Positions 24,448-32,867 of a DNA stretch of 36,112 bases are shown piece by piece (the first letter of the stretch is position 1; each line of letters starts with the position of its first letter). Source of the stretch: Cytophagaceae bacterium (GTDB lineage Bacteria > Bacteroidota > Bacteroidia > Cytophagales > Spirosomataceae). The DNA is taken from positions 1 through 36,112 of the forward strand of contig JAJAZB010000113.1 in the NCBI GenBank assembly GCA_026785975.1. Direction: 5' to 3'. The translations under genes were made by a program, and so were the position numbers. The notes below the pieces were generated by a model, which was not told the origin of the DNA, ran no database searches, and was given only the letters and a program-made list of their open reading frames with translations.

Positions 24448-25338
24448 TTAATTGGAATCATACAGGTTATTTTTTGTCCTTATTCTGTGCATAATTCTTA
24501 TCAGATTACTTGGGCCTTCTATATTCAAATGGTCAAAAGTCACAATTTCAGGCCAATCGCTATCTTTCGTTTTATTTCTCCAATCATAAATTTCGCTCAT
24601 AAATTTTTTGTCTAAACGAAGGTATTTTCTTAGTAACATTGCTTGTTCTGACAGCAAATACATCCCATAGAAAGTATTAAAAGCTAAATAGTAACGATGA
24701 TAATGTTTATATGAAAAAGTTATCTCACTGAGTTTTTGAGATTTATCTAAATCTCCCCAACCCATTTTTAGTAAGACGTCCGTTCTAAAATGCACCACAC
24801 TTGAAGTAGCAAAATATAAATAATCATAGAGCTCTTTATATCCAGTTTCAATAGCCATTTGGGCTGCCGAAGGTAAGTCGTAGTGACCACTTTGACGCGC
24901 TTTATTCTTGTTGAATGATTTTTCTTCAACAAATTTGACCTTTTCGGCACCTAATAATTTTTCTGCATCAGGTATAATTTGACCAGGATTAAATTTTTGA
25001 AGAAAATTTTGTTGAACAACAATACTTTTGTGTAAATAAAAATTGGTTAAGTATCTTAGATGAGTGTTTCTTTCTTTAACATTTATTTTAAGTAGGTATT
25101 TAATAGAGATTAAATCTTCACAAATGCTTCTTAAAGAGGACATTCTGAAAAAAGATGTAGCATGATCGTCATTAAATGCATTGTAATGATTAAAATCAAA
25201 ACATTTAACAAATGCTGCAGTAATTATTGCCCTTAATTCTATTCGATTCGTCAATTCATACCTTCTCAATTCATCAATACTATCAGTAAGTGATGCGTAG
25301 AGTTTCTGATAGTGCTCTAAGTATTCCAGTTTTTCCAT
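24448..25338 (-). CDS. AT-rich DUF5677-like protein (unknown function)
   Basis: A 296-residue, probably cytosolic, mostly helical protein. The stretch SSLRSICEDLISIKYLLKI and the later ATSSVVHFRTDVLLKMGWG resemble the R...E...L and S..vH blocks of DUF5677 proteins (HEPN-like helical bundles), but I cannot confirm the assignment. By eye it is about 30% GC and uses AT-rich codons throughout, unlike every neighbour, which points to recent horizontal transfer. Start ATG 25338 follows an AT-rich leader with a palindrome. Lone AT-rich genes of this type often belong to mobile or defence cargo; no partner gene is visible. Confidence 0.7.
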   Translation of the reverse strand: MEKLEYLEHYQKLYASLTDSIDELRRYELTNRIELRAIITAAFVKCFDFNHYNAFNDDHATSFFRMSSLRSICEDLISIKYLLKINVKERNTHLRYLTNFYLHKSIVVQQNFLQKFNPGQIIPDAEKLLGAEKVKFVEEKSFNKNKARQSGHYDLPSAAQMAIETGYKELYDYLYFATSSVVHFRTDVLLKMGWGDLDKSQKLSEITFSYKHYHRYYLAFNTFYGMYLLSEQAMLLRKYLRLDKKFMSEIYDWRNKTKDSDWPEIVTFDHLNIEGPSNLIRIMHRIRTKNNLYDSN

Positions 25339-25354
25339 AATATAAATTCTATTT

Positions 25355-25368
25355 TACTATAAATAGTA
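25355..25368. promoter_or_regulatory. AT-rich palindrome upstream of the DUF5677-like gene
   Basis: TACTATAAATAGTA is a perfect dyad 16 nt before the start codon of the AT-rich gene. It may be a promoter or operator site. In AT-rich DNA a short dyad can occur by chance. Confidence 0.3.
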
Positions 25369-25458
25369 TACTCTAACTTTTTACAAGTTTAGTGAATTGT
25401 TACTTATTTGTATTCATTTTACCATTTTGCAAATAACACCCACCTTCAATCACCTGCA

Positions 25459-26304
25459 CTACCTCTTCAAATCCCGATACCCAATCAACTGAATTCCCTT
25501 CGCTTTGATGAGTTCCCGGATGCGTGGGCTTGTCCAGGCGTCGGTGACGCCCTGCCGGTCGAGGGCCACCTGCTCGTAGCCGATGTGATGAATGGCCCGC
25601 AGTTCGGGCGTGTCGAGGCCGGGATGATCCACGAACAGGTAGGTTTTGCCCGCTTCCAGGCTTTCGAGCAATTTAAGCATACTTTCTATTTTCTCCGCCG
25701 GGGTCGCGTGGGCACCGGGGTAGCCAATGTTTGTGACGCCTAAGTCGCTGGGAATGATGTCGATGTGGTATTCCTTCGCCAGCTTCCGAACCATTGCTTT
25801 TACGTCGCTGCCCATGTCGGCGCAGCCCATGTGGCCCGAAAAATGGCTGATGCGCGGGATGTATTTCAGGGCCAGTTCAATCTGCGCACGAAACTCCTTT
25901 TCCACGTCGGCCAGTTGCCAGTCGTTCTCCACCACCGAGCGTTTGGGGTAGTTTTTGTTGGGATAAATCATGGGATAAAAATACCCGTCGGCATCGCGCA
26001 GGCTGGGGCAATCCGATACGGGCCGCCATTTTATATTGTCCCACTCGCTGCTGAGGGCCAGGTGAATACCCACGTCCACGCCGGGATTTTCGGCCAGCAT
26101 CTTCACGGCTTCCGGAAACCAGGGCGAGGGCACGATGACCTCGATGGAAGTCTCAATGCCTTCCTTGAAACACTTTACCAACGCCTCGTTGCCCGAGTGG
26201 GAATAGCCCATGTCGTCGCCCCGAACGATGAGCCGGGGCGGAGCAGTTTGGGCGAAAGCACTGTGGCTGAGCAGGATGAAGAGTACCGGGATTAGCTTTT
26301 CCAT
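25459..26304 (-). CDS. YdjC/ChbG-family carbohydrate deacetylase (secreted)
   Basis: 281-residue protein beginning with a Sec signal (MEKLIPVLFILLSHSAFAQ, cleavage likely after AFA). Metal-binding motifs of the YdjC/ChbG/HpnK family are present: RGDDMGYS (28-35), GIHLALSSEW near 79-88 and SHFSGHMGCADMGS. The family removes acetyl groups from N-acetylated sugars; the periplasmic location suggests action on imported or envelope oligosaccharide. The gene returns to the local GC-rich composition just downstream of the AT-rich gene. It has no obvious operon partner. Confidence 0.9.
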   Translation of the reverse strand: MEKLIPVLFILLSHSAFAQTAPPRLIVRGDDMGYSHSGNEALVKCFKEGIETSIEVIVPSPWFPEAVKMLAENPGVDVGIHLALSSEWDNIKWRPVSDCPSLRDADGYFYPMIYPNKNYPKRSVVENDWQLADVEKEFRAQIELALKYIPRISHFSGHMGCADMGSDVKAMVRKLAKEYHIDIIPSDLGVTNIGYPGAHATPAEKIESMLKLLESLEAGKTYLFVDHPGLDTPELRAIHHIGYEQVALDRQGVTDAWTSPRIRELIKAKGIQLIGYRDLKR

Positions 26305-26380
26305 AAATTAATCTTGGTTAACAGAAGCCTACATTCACCACAAACTACGCCCGGCAAATCGGGCGATCAGCCTGTTTTCC

Positions 26381-27514
26381 CTACCGATACGCCTCCCACC
26401 AACGCGTTGCGGGAACTGGCCCGCCGAGCACGGTTAATTCGCCGATGCGGGGCGTCGCCACGGCGGTACCCAGTTGGGCGGCTTTCCGGGTCAGGCGTTC
26501 GATGGGGTCGGTCCAGGTGTGTAGCGCCAGGTTAAACTTCCCCCAGTGAATCGGAATCAGCAATTTCCCCTTGACGTCGAGTTGCGCCTGCGCCGTTTGT
26601 TCGGGCATCATGTGGATGCTGATCCAATCCTGGTTGTAGGCGCCGCATTCGAGCAGGGCGATGTCGAAAGGGCCGTACTTATCGCCGATGGTTTTGAAAC
26701 CAGAATAGTACCCGGAATCGCCGCCGTAGTACACTCGCCGTTGGGTGCCTTGCAGTACCCAGGAACTCCACAGCGTGGTGTTTCGGTTGGTGAGGCCCCG
26801 GCCCGAAAAGTGCCGGGCGGGCGTACACACCAGCTTCAGGTCGTCGAGCCGGGCCGTTTCCCACCAATCGAGTTCGGTGATGTGTTCGGGCGAAATCCCC
26901 CATTTTTCCAAATGCACCCCCACGCCCAGCGGCACAAAAAACCGGCTGACTTTGCCCTTCAACTGGAGGAATGTTTCGTAGTCGAGGTGGTCGTAATGGT
27001 CGTGCGAGAGGATGACGGCGTCGAGTTTTGGTAAATCCTCCAACCGGATGTGGTGATCGAACGGGAATCGTTTGGGACCAAAAAACGACACCATCGAGGG
27101 GCGTTCGCCAAAAACCGGGTCGGTCAGCAACGTCTTGCCCTGAATTCGGATGAGTACCGACGAATGCCCAAACCAACTCACCGCGACCTCATCGGGTTGC
27201 CCCGTTCCCTCAAACCGTTTTGCGTCGAACGGCGCCGTCTGGATCGTGTCTTTGGGTTCGTTAATCGCACCTTTGCTGAGCATTTCCCAGCTTACGTTCA
27301 CGGTTTTGCCGAAGGACATGGCGATGCTGGTTTCAACCAGATTCTGGAACTTGCCCTCTTTGTAATTGGGCGAAGCCTGCATCCGTTTGAGTCGTGGTCC
27401 GGTGGCGGCGGAACCGATTTGCGGGGCCAGATTCACAAAAGCTACAACCGTCAGCGCGATCAGAACGACAAGGGAAAGCAAGACGAGAAGGCTAATTTTT
27501 AAACTCTTTTTCAT
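26381..27514 (-). CDS. MBL-fold metallo-hydrolase (UlaG/NAPE-PLD-like)
   Basis: 377 residues beginning MKKSLKISLLVLLSLVVLIALTV.., an N-terminal membrane anchor placing the enzyme outside the cytoplasm or on the membrane. The metal-binding motif SHDHYDHLD (near 168-176), VSWFGHSSVLIRI ahead of it, the HFSGRG block, YYGGDSGYYSGF and PIHWGKFNLALH complete the MBL site. The layout resembles NAPE-PLD/UlaG-type phosphodiesterases or lactonases. The start at 27514 is preferred; the upstream in-frame extension is encoded by intergenic repeats. It is divergent from DNA polymerase IV. Confidence 0.92.
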   Translation of the reverse strand: MKKSLKISLLVLLSLVVLIALTVVAFVNLAPQIGSAATGPRLKRMQASPNYKEGKFQNLVETSIAMSFGKTVNVSWEMLSKGAINEPKDTIQTAPFDAKRFEGTGQPDEVAVSWFGHSSVLIRIQGKTLLTDPVFGERPSMVSFFGPKRFPFDHHIRLEDLPKLDAVILSHDHYDHLDYETFLQLKGKVSRFFVPLGVGVHLEKWGISPEHITELDWWETARLDDLKLVCTPARHFSGRGLTNRNTTLWSSWVLQGTQRRVYYGGDSGYYSGFKTIGDKYGPFDIALLECGAYNQDWISIHMMPEQTAQAQLDVKGKLLIPIHWGKFNLALHTWTDPIERLTRKAAQLGTAVATPRIGELTVLGGPVPATRWWEAYR

Positions 27515-27565
27515 GGGTGGGGCCGAATCGGGCACGTCGAATTTACTGCTACAGGATTGTTTGCC

Positions 27566-27619
27566 AACTTTGGCAAAGTTCTCAAACTTTGCCAGAGTTC
27601 TGAAACTTTGCCAGAGTTC
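27566..27619. repeat. AACTTTGCCAAAGTT-family repeat cluster in divergent promoter region
   Basis: An inverted pair AACTTTGGCAAAGTT (27566-27580) / AACTTTGCCAGAGTT (27585-27599, one mismatch) is followed by a direct copy of 17 nt (27584-27600 and 27603-27619). It lies between the MBL hydrolase and DNA polymerase IV starts. Confidence 0.9.
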
Positions 27620-27632
27620 AACGTTCAATCGT

Positions 27633-28712
27633 ATGGCCCCGGAATCACCCCGCAAAATCATTCACGTCGACATGGACGCGTTTTACGCCTCGGTCGAACA
27701 ACGCGACAACCCCAGTTTGCGCGGCAAACCCGTGGCCGTGGGTGGTTCGCGGGAGCGGGGCGTGGTGGCAGCGGCGAGTTACGAAGCGCGGAAGTTTGGC
27801 GTTCGGTCGGCGATGGCCTCGGTGGTGGCCTTGAGAAAGTGCCCGGCCTTGCTGTTTACCCGGCCCCGGTTCGACGTGTACAAGGCAGTTTCGGCCCAAA
27901 TCCGGGAAATCTTCGCTGAGTACACCCCGCTCATCGAGCCGCTTTCGCTCGATGAAGCCTACCTCGACGTCACCGAAAATCGCCAGGGCATCGCCTCGGC
28001 CACGGAGATCGCCCGGCAAATCAAGGCGGCGATTCGGGAACAAACGCAGCTAACGGCCTCGGCGGGGGTATCGTACAATAAGTTTCTGGCAAAACTGGCC
28101 TCGGACTACAACAAACCCGACGGGTTGTACGTCATCCGGCCCGGTCAGGGGCTGGCTTTTGTGGAAAGCCTGGAGGTTGGTCAATTTCACGGCATCGGGA
28201 AAGTGACCGCCGAAAAGATGAATAAACTGGGGATTTTTGCCGGAATCGACTTGCGCGAGCAAACGGAGGATTTTCTGCGAACTCATTTTGGCAAAGCGGG
28301 TAGCTATTATTTCCACATTGCCCGGGCCGTGGATGAGCGTCCCGTTAACCCCGACCGGATTCGCAAATCGGTCGGTTCGGAAAACACCTTAGACCGCGAT
28401 CTGGACACGCGGGCGGAACTCGAAGCGGGCCTGCTGCCCCTCCTCGACGACGTGTGGAACTACTCCGGGCGTACCCGAATTTACGGACGCACCGTTACGC
28501 TGAAGGTAAAATATGGGGATTTTCAGCAAATCACCCGCAGCCGCACGACCTTTTCCCCCATCGTGGATAAGCCGTTTTTCGACAAAATCACCTTCGATTT
28601 ATTGGAGCAATTGCTTCCGGTGCCCAAGGGCGTGCGATTGCTGGGCGTTTCGCTGTCTAACCTCGAACCCGCCGATGAGGTGGAAGGTCGGCAGTTGACA
28701 TTGAGTTTTTAG
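27633..28712 (+). CDS. dinB: DNA polymerase IV (Y-family)
   Basis: Error-prone translesion polymerase, 359 residues, full family length. It begins MAPESPRKIIHVDMDAFYAS; D13 and the SLDEAYLDVT acidic pair (near 106-115) are the catalytic metal ligands. The finger/palm blocks VAVGGSRERGVVAAASYEAR and ASAGVSYNKFLAKLASDYNKP, the thumb FHGIGKVTAEKMNKLGI and the little-finger domain are present. The start ATG 27633 is the last before the conserved first strand. No LexA-like site was recognised; the upstream region is filled with repeats. The last 24 nt are duplicated downstream. Confidence 0.96.
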   Translation: MAPESPRKIIHVDMDAFYASVEQRDNPSLRGKPVAVGGSRERGVVAAASYEARKFGVRSAMASVVALRKCPALLFTRPRFDVYKAVSAQIREIFAEYTPLIEPLSLDEAYLDVTENRQGIASATEIARQIKAAIREQTQLTASAGVSYNKFLAKLASDYNKPDGLYVIRPGQGLAFVESLEVGQFHGIGKVTAEKMNKLGIFAGIDLREQTEDFLRTHFGKAGSYYFHIARAVDERPVNPDRIRKSVGSENTLDRDLDTRAELEAGLLPLLDDVWNYSGRTRIYGRTVTLKVKYGDFQQITRSRTTFSPIVDKPFFDKITFDLLEQLLPVPKGVRLLGVSLSNLEPADEVEGRQLTLSF

Positions 28713-28786
28713 GGCCATTCGATTAAGGTTTGAGGGTTTGAAAAGGTTTGAGGGTTTGATGGCGGTAGTTGACACTGAGTTTTTAG
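28689..28786 (+). repeat. Duplicated dinB 3' end flanking a 50-nt repeat-containing insert
   Basis: The final 24 nt of dinB including TAG (28689-28712) recur at 28763-28786 with two C/T differences, one of which turns a CAG codon into TAG. Between them lies a 17-nt unit AAGGTTTGAGGGTTTGA at 28725-28741 and 28743-28759. This mirrors the pepA 3'-end duplication. Confidence 0.9.
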
Positions 28787-28796
28787 TGCTGGTTTT

Positions 28797-28838
28797 CAAC
28801 AAAAAAGGAACTGCCGTGTTGCAGTTCCTTTTTTGTTG
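28797..28838. terminator. Terminator downstream of dinB
   Basis: Perfect 18-bp stem (28797-28814 with 28821-28838), GC core GGAACTGC, 6-nt loop, and A/T tracts on each side; likely serves dinB and can act on the opposite strand as well. Confidence 0.85.
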
Positions 28839-28903
28839 AATGGCCTTCTAAATTCTAAAAGCGAATCAAGATCTGGAATTGACAACCAGGCCATCCGCGC
28901 CTT

Positions 28904-28939
28904 AAACCCCTAAATCCCCTGAAGGGGATTTAGGGGTTT
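28904..28939. repeat. 17-bp hairpin, 'CCCCTGAAGGGG' family
   Basis: Arms AAACCCCTAAATCCCCT (28904-28920) and its complement (28923-28939) around GA. Related in core to 6713-6784 and 30235-30260. It lies between convergent dinB and the SMP-30-like gene and may also terminate transcription. Confidence 0.85.
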
Positions 28940-28962
28940 TCGCCATCTCTTGATTCACATTC

Positions 28963-29935
28963 TCACTTAAACTGTTGAATGGTGTAGTCCCTGGCTTGCA
29001 ACAGACCGGGATTCATAGCCGCCGCCGCCGCGCCTACTTCGCCGATTCGGGCATTGAGTGTGTATATTTTCCCGCCAACCTCCACGTTGGTCGTCGCCTG
29101 ATCGTACCCAATTCTGTCGGTTTTGATGATGCTTGCCGTTTGCCAATTATCCAAACTCCGCAACCGCGATACTTGGGTTCGGCCATGCACCACGTATAGA
29201 TCCGTCACGAAAAGCGTCATGCCATCGGCCCCGGACAAGGTGCCAAAACCCGTTATTTCGGTGATGACATTGTTACTCAAATTGACCTTGAAGAGCTTTC
29301 CCTCGTTACTTTTCGCGACGATCAAATAGCCATCCGGGTGATACACGATGCCATTGAGGTTGAAACCCGAGCCAGAAAAACGAGGGTCGTTGACCAGAAT
29401 ACTGGCCTGCCCATCGCTAGTCACTTTGTAGATCACCGGCGAAACCGAATCCGTAATGTAAGCATTGCCCTGGGCATCGACCGCCACGTCGTTCGCGAAA
29501 TGGGGTTGATTGGGCAACAGGGCGTCCAGGTTTACCCGACGCACCAACTGCCTGGTCGTTACGTTGAAAATAAGCAGTTCCGCCGTTTTCAGCATCGTAG
29601 CTGGGGAACTCCTCACCGATAACCCCTGGTCGCTATTGCACACGTACAGCAGTCCGTTGCGCTCTTTGATGCCAATGGCGGCAATCAGGAGGGTCCGTCA
29701 CCAAGTCTTCGTACTTCCCGCTGGGGTTTACGGTGCCTACTTTACCCTGCGTAATCGAACTCACCAGAAAACGACCGAGTTGGGGCGAAAACGCGATGCC
29801 TTCTGGGTAGAGTCGCTCGGATACAAACGCAATTCGCTCCCGTAAGGTTGGGTTTGGAATTTCGTGGTCGGTGCAGGCGGTCACGCCAAAAAGTGCGGCC
29901 AAAAGCCACGCCGTTGAACGCAGGGTAATTTTCAT
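28963..29935 (-). pseudogene. SMP-30/NHL-like beta-propeller lipoprotein, frameshifted
   Basis: The N-terminal part starts at ATG 29935 with a lipoprotein signal (LLAALFGVTAC, lipobox cysteine 21) and reads to GKYEDLVTDP. Near 29689 the frame changes by one base; the remainder (LIAAIGIKERNGLLYVCNSD, then NDVAVDAQGNAYITDSVSP, GFNLNGIVYHPDGYLIVAK and so on) continues to TGA 28963-28965. Joined, the ~324-residue product is an SMP-30/gluconolactonase-like beta-propeller. Only one lesion is seen, so a sequencing error is a real alternative to a pseudogene. Function is probably envelope-associated; substrate unknown. Confidence 0.82.
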
Positions 29936-30141
29936 GAAAATTGGATTGGTTGGTTGATGAATACTATTTGAACGCCAAAAAATGAACGCTGAAACGTCAT
30001 TCAAAAAGTTTGTACCGCGCTTATCTGGCCGACCTGAAGGGGGGCAATCGGGCAAGACTCGCCCATTGGTGACGCGAAAAGTCCACAAAAACCGACCCGG
30101 CTCAACGCACGCTACGGATCGTGGCAGAGCGCATTCAAACC

Positions 30142-30167
30142 AAAAAAGGGGCCGAAGCCCCTTTTTT
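30142..30167. terminator. Strong terminator downstream of the DUF3500 gene
   Basis: 11-bp stem AAAAAAGGGGC (30142-30152) / GCCCCTTTTTT (30157-30167) with a CGAA tetraloop. A and T tracts make it bidirectional. The 358-nt gap 29936-30293 holds this and the following inverted repeat, and no credible gene. Confidence 0.85.
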
Positions 30168-30195
30168 TCTCTACGCTGTAAGTTCATAAAAGTTG

Positions 30196-30281
30196 TCTGA
30201 AAATCATGTCGGCGTACCCCCATTTGCCGTTTCGTAAAGCCCCCTTCAGGGGGTTGGGGGTACGCCGACATGATTTTCAGA
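30196..30281. repeat. 26-bp perfect inverted repeat with nested CCCTTCAGGG repeat
   Basis: Arms 30196-30221 (TCTGAAAATCATGTCGGCGT plus ACCCCC) and 30256-30281 are exact inverted copies. The 34-nt centre contains AAGCCCCCTTCAGGGGGTT, the core of the 6713 repeat. It lies 12 nt downstream of the DUF3500 stop. It resembles a small non-autonomous palindromic element. Confidence 0.9.
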
Positions 30282-30293
30282 TAGTCTTTTACT

Positions 30294-31331
30294 TTACTTA
30301 TGCTCCCGTTTGTAATGATCCGCCAGCGCATCATCCCCAAAATCGTTGGTCAGGTCGCGCACGACGGTGTGTACGTGGTTGGCGTTGTTTTGGGTATTGT
30401 CGTACTCGATCAGAATCGTTGGGCCGTGGATCCGGTAGTAGTGGCCCTTGCCAACGCCCATTTCGGGTTGGCGATTGCCCGCCCAGGCAAACCGAATGTT
30501 GTCGAGGCCGTTTAGTTTCAACCGATCCATCTGCTGGTTGGCCAGCGTGATGGGGTATTTGCCGAGGTATTCCTGCAAAAGCGCCATGAATGCTTTTTTC
30601 TGCGGGGCCGTCATTTCCGCCACCGTCAACCCTTCCTGTTTTTCGAGCGAAGCCTTACGGCTGTTGGCCGTGAAGATTTCGTTGGGCGATGTTTCCGCAA
30701 TCACGGTCTTCTTGAGTTGGGTTTCATCCAGTAGATTCAAAAGTTGAAACCCCAGTTCCGTTTCGCCCTTGAGCACCTGTTTGCCCTTTTGGGGTACGTC
30801 GGCCAGCACCGTGCCCGGATTGCTTCCCATGAACGTGGGCGTCATGGAAATAACCTTATTTTCGATGGATGAAAAATGCAGCGACAAGTGGTGCCCATCC
30901 ACGCGCCAGCCCCAGGGCTTAGCACTGGCCGGGTCACCAAAGACGGTAAACGAATAGTTTTCGGGATCGCGGCGGGTATCGTTGGGGGGGCGGCTTTCGA
31001 CCACGCGCAGCACGTTTTCAAGATCGAATATGGCTGCTGCTTCGGCGTAACCCTCGTCGCTGAGCCCCGTGTGGAGCAAGGCCAGTGCCGCCTGCCGCTG
31101 GGCGTCGTTCATGCGTTTGAGAGGTAAACCCTTGCGCTCGCGGGGAATGTAATGCCAGTCGAAACGCTCGGCATTGTCGAAGGCAAACGTAGCTTGCTGG
31201 CGTTGCCCCTCGTCAAGCGATTTTACAAAGGTTTGCGCAGCCTGGCGCATGGCGGGGGCGTTGGGCTGCTGGGCCAGTGCAAACGTACTGAGCAGCAACA
31301 GGTTCAGGAGGAGGCAAGAAAAATTTTTCAT
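30294..31331 (-). CDS. DUF3500 domain protein (secreted)
   Basis: 345 residues with a Sec signal peptide (MKNFSCLLLNLLLLSTFALAQ). The mature part is a typical DUF3500 protein: FDNAERFDWHYIPRERKGLPLKRM, an HTGLSDEGYAEAAAI stretch, PWGWRVDGHHLSLHFS, and a C-terminal YYRIHGPTILIEYDNTQNNANHVHTVVRD with clustered histidine/asparagine residues suggestive of a metal or catalytic site. Function has not been established as far as I know. It is divergent from the MFS transporter gene and ends close to a large inverted repeat and terminator. Confidence 0.9.
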   Translation of the reverse strand: MKNFSCLLLNLLLLSTFALAQQPNAPAMRQAAQTFVKSLDEGQRQQATFAFDNAERFDWHYIPRERKGLPLKRMNDAQRQAALALLHTGLSDEGYAEAAAIFDLENVLRVVESRPPNDTRRDPENYSFTVFGDPASAKPWGWRVDGHHLSLHFSSIENKVISMTPTFMGSNPGTVLADVPQKGKQVLKGETELGFQLLNLLDETQLKKTVIAETSPNEIFTANSRKASLEKQEGLTVAEMTAPQKKAFMALLQEYLGKYPITLANQQMDRLKLNGLDNIRFAWAGNRQPEMGVGKGHYYRIHGPTILIEYDNTQNNANHVHTVVRDLTNDFGDDALADHYKREHK

Positions 31332-31451
31332 GAAGGTTTCAGAATGGTTACCCCAAAGTAAAGGAAAGTAAAGGGCTTGTTCTACTCAGCGTTTTATTTT
31401 TCCCGGATAAACTGCTATCATTACCCATTCCCCACCTTTTTGTTAAATCCG

Positions 31452-32810
31452 ATGAAATCTCCCCGGTATGCCTGGTACGTGGTCACGGTGTTGATGCTGG
31501 CCTATGTATCGTCGTTTGTGGATCGGCAAATTCTGGCCCTGCTCGTCAAACCCATCAAGCGCGATTTCGGCCTCAGCGACACCCAGATGAGCCTGCTCAT
31601 GGGCCTGAGTTTCGCGGTGTTCTATACCTTGCTGGGTATTCCCATCGGGCGGCTGGCCGATACCCGCAACCGTCGGGGGATTATTACTGTGGGCATTACC
31701 CTCTGGAGCCTGATGACGGCGCTGTGTGGATTGACCAATACATACATTCAACTATTTCTGGCCCGAATGGGCGTCGGGGTGGGCGAGGCGGCCCTAACCC
31801 CGGCGGCCTACTCGATGATCAGCGACTATTTTCCCAAAGAGCGCCTCTCTTTTGCGCTGAGTGTGTACTCGATGGGTATTTACATTGGTTCGGGGCTGTC
31901 GCTCGTCATTGCCGGGCTGTCGCTCCAACTCGTCTCGGTGCAGGAAGTCTGGACGTTGCCGTTGGTGGGCACTATTTTTCCCTGGCAATTGGTCTTTTTC
32001 GTCGTGGGCCTACCGGGTTTGCTCATTGCGTTGTTGATCCGGCTGACGGTGCGCGAACCGGAGCGAAAAGAACTCGACGTCCACGCCGGGCAGGGAGTCG
32101 AAGTCGTTAGTTTTGGGGAGGTGAGGCGGTACATTGGTGCCAACCTGAACAGTTTTCTTTCGATTTCGCTGGGTATGGCCTTCATTGCCATGGCTGGGTA
32201 TGGGGCTACGGCCTGGGTTCCCTCGGCGTTTGAGCGGGTATTTGGCTGGAGCCAGGCCAAAACGGGTCTGAGCTACGGACTGTTAATCACGATCTTCTCG
32301 ACGGCGGGTATCATCACCGGGGGCCGACTCGGCGACCGCTACCGGCGGCAAGGCCGAACCGACGCGCCTTTGCGCGTGGGGATGATTGCGGGCCTGGGCC
32401 TGCTGCTGAGTGCCCCGCTGTTTGCGTTCATGCCCACCGCCGAACTGGCTCTGATTAGTCTGATTCCCACGGCGTTTTTCATTAGTTTCGCGCAGGGTGC
32501 GGCGGCGGCGGGTATTCAGCAAATGATGCCCAACCGGATGCGGGGGCTGGCTTCGGCGGTGTTTTTCTTCATCCTCAACCTCATCGCGCTGGGCTTCGGC
32601 CCAACCGCCGTTGCTTTACTGACCGACTACGTGTTTCAGGACGAAAAACTGGTGCGCTACTCGATTATGGTCGTGTGCGCCACGGGCGGGGGATTGGCGT
32701 TTTTGAGTCAGTATTTGGGGCGGGCTGCGTATCGGAGAAGTCTGAACTATTTGGAAACCTATCAGCGACCTTCCCGGCAGACGCCGGAGGAAAGGGTTGC
32801 TGAAGAGTGA
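31452..32810 (+). CDS. MFS transporter, spinster-like
   Basis: Inner-membrane major-facilitator permease of 452 residues with twelve predicted helices. The opening MKSPRYAWYVVTVLMLAYVSSFVDRQILALL, the loop GRLADTRNRRGIITVG (about 72-87) and ARMGVGVGEAALTPAAYSMI with DYFPKERL are diagnostic of the spinster-like subfamily. ATG 31452 is chosen because the first helix follows directly. A GH42-like glycosidase gene begins 57 nt downstream on the same strand, so uptake of a sugar or sugar acid is possible but not proven; bacterial members have varied substrates. Confidence 0.92.
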   Translation: MKSPRYAWYVVTVLMLAYVSSFVDRQILALLVKPIKRDFGLSDTQMSLLMGLSFAVFYTLLGIPIGRLADTRNRRGIITVGITLWSLMTALCGLTNTYIQLFLARMGVGVGEAALTPAAYSMISDYFPKERLSFALSVYSMGIYIGSGLSLVIAGLSLQLVSVQEVWTLPLVGTIFPWQLVFFVVGLPGLLIALLIRLTVREPERKELDVHAGQGVEVVSFGEVRRYIGANLNSFLSISLGMAFIAMAGYGATAWVPSAFERVFGWSQAKTGLSYGLLITIFSTAGIITGGRLGDRYRRQGRTDAPLRVGMIAGLGLLLSAPLFAFMPTAELALISLIPTAFFISFAQGAAAAGIQQMMPNRMRGLASAVFFFILNLIALGFGPTAVALLTDYVFQDEKLVRYSIMVVCATGGGLAFLSQYLGRAAYRRSLNYLETYQRPSRQTPEERVAEE

Positions 32811-32867
32811 CTTTATCTGACACCGTAGGATAAGACCCTTGCTGCAACCGCTTAAGTTCGCCAACGT

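Noticed and set aside
29982-30200. Small plus-strand gene of 72 codons in the 358-nt gap
   Set aside because: It runs through a terminator and repeat DNA, and its arginine-rich translation resembles no family.
6713-30281. CRISPR array
   Set aside because: Repeats are palindromic and dispersed over many kilobases, without regular spacers or cas genes.
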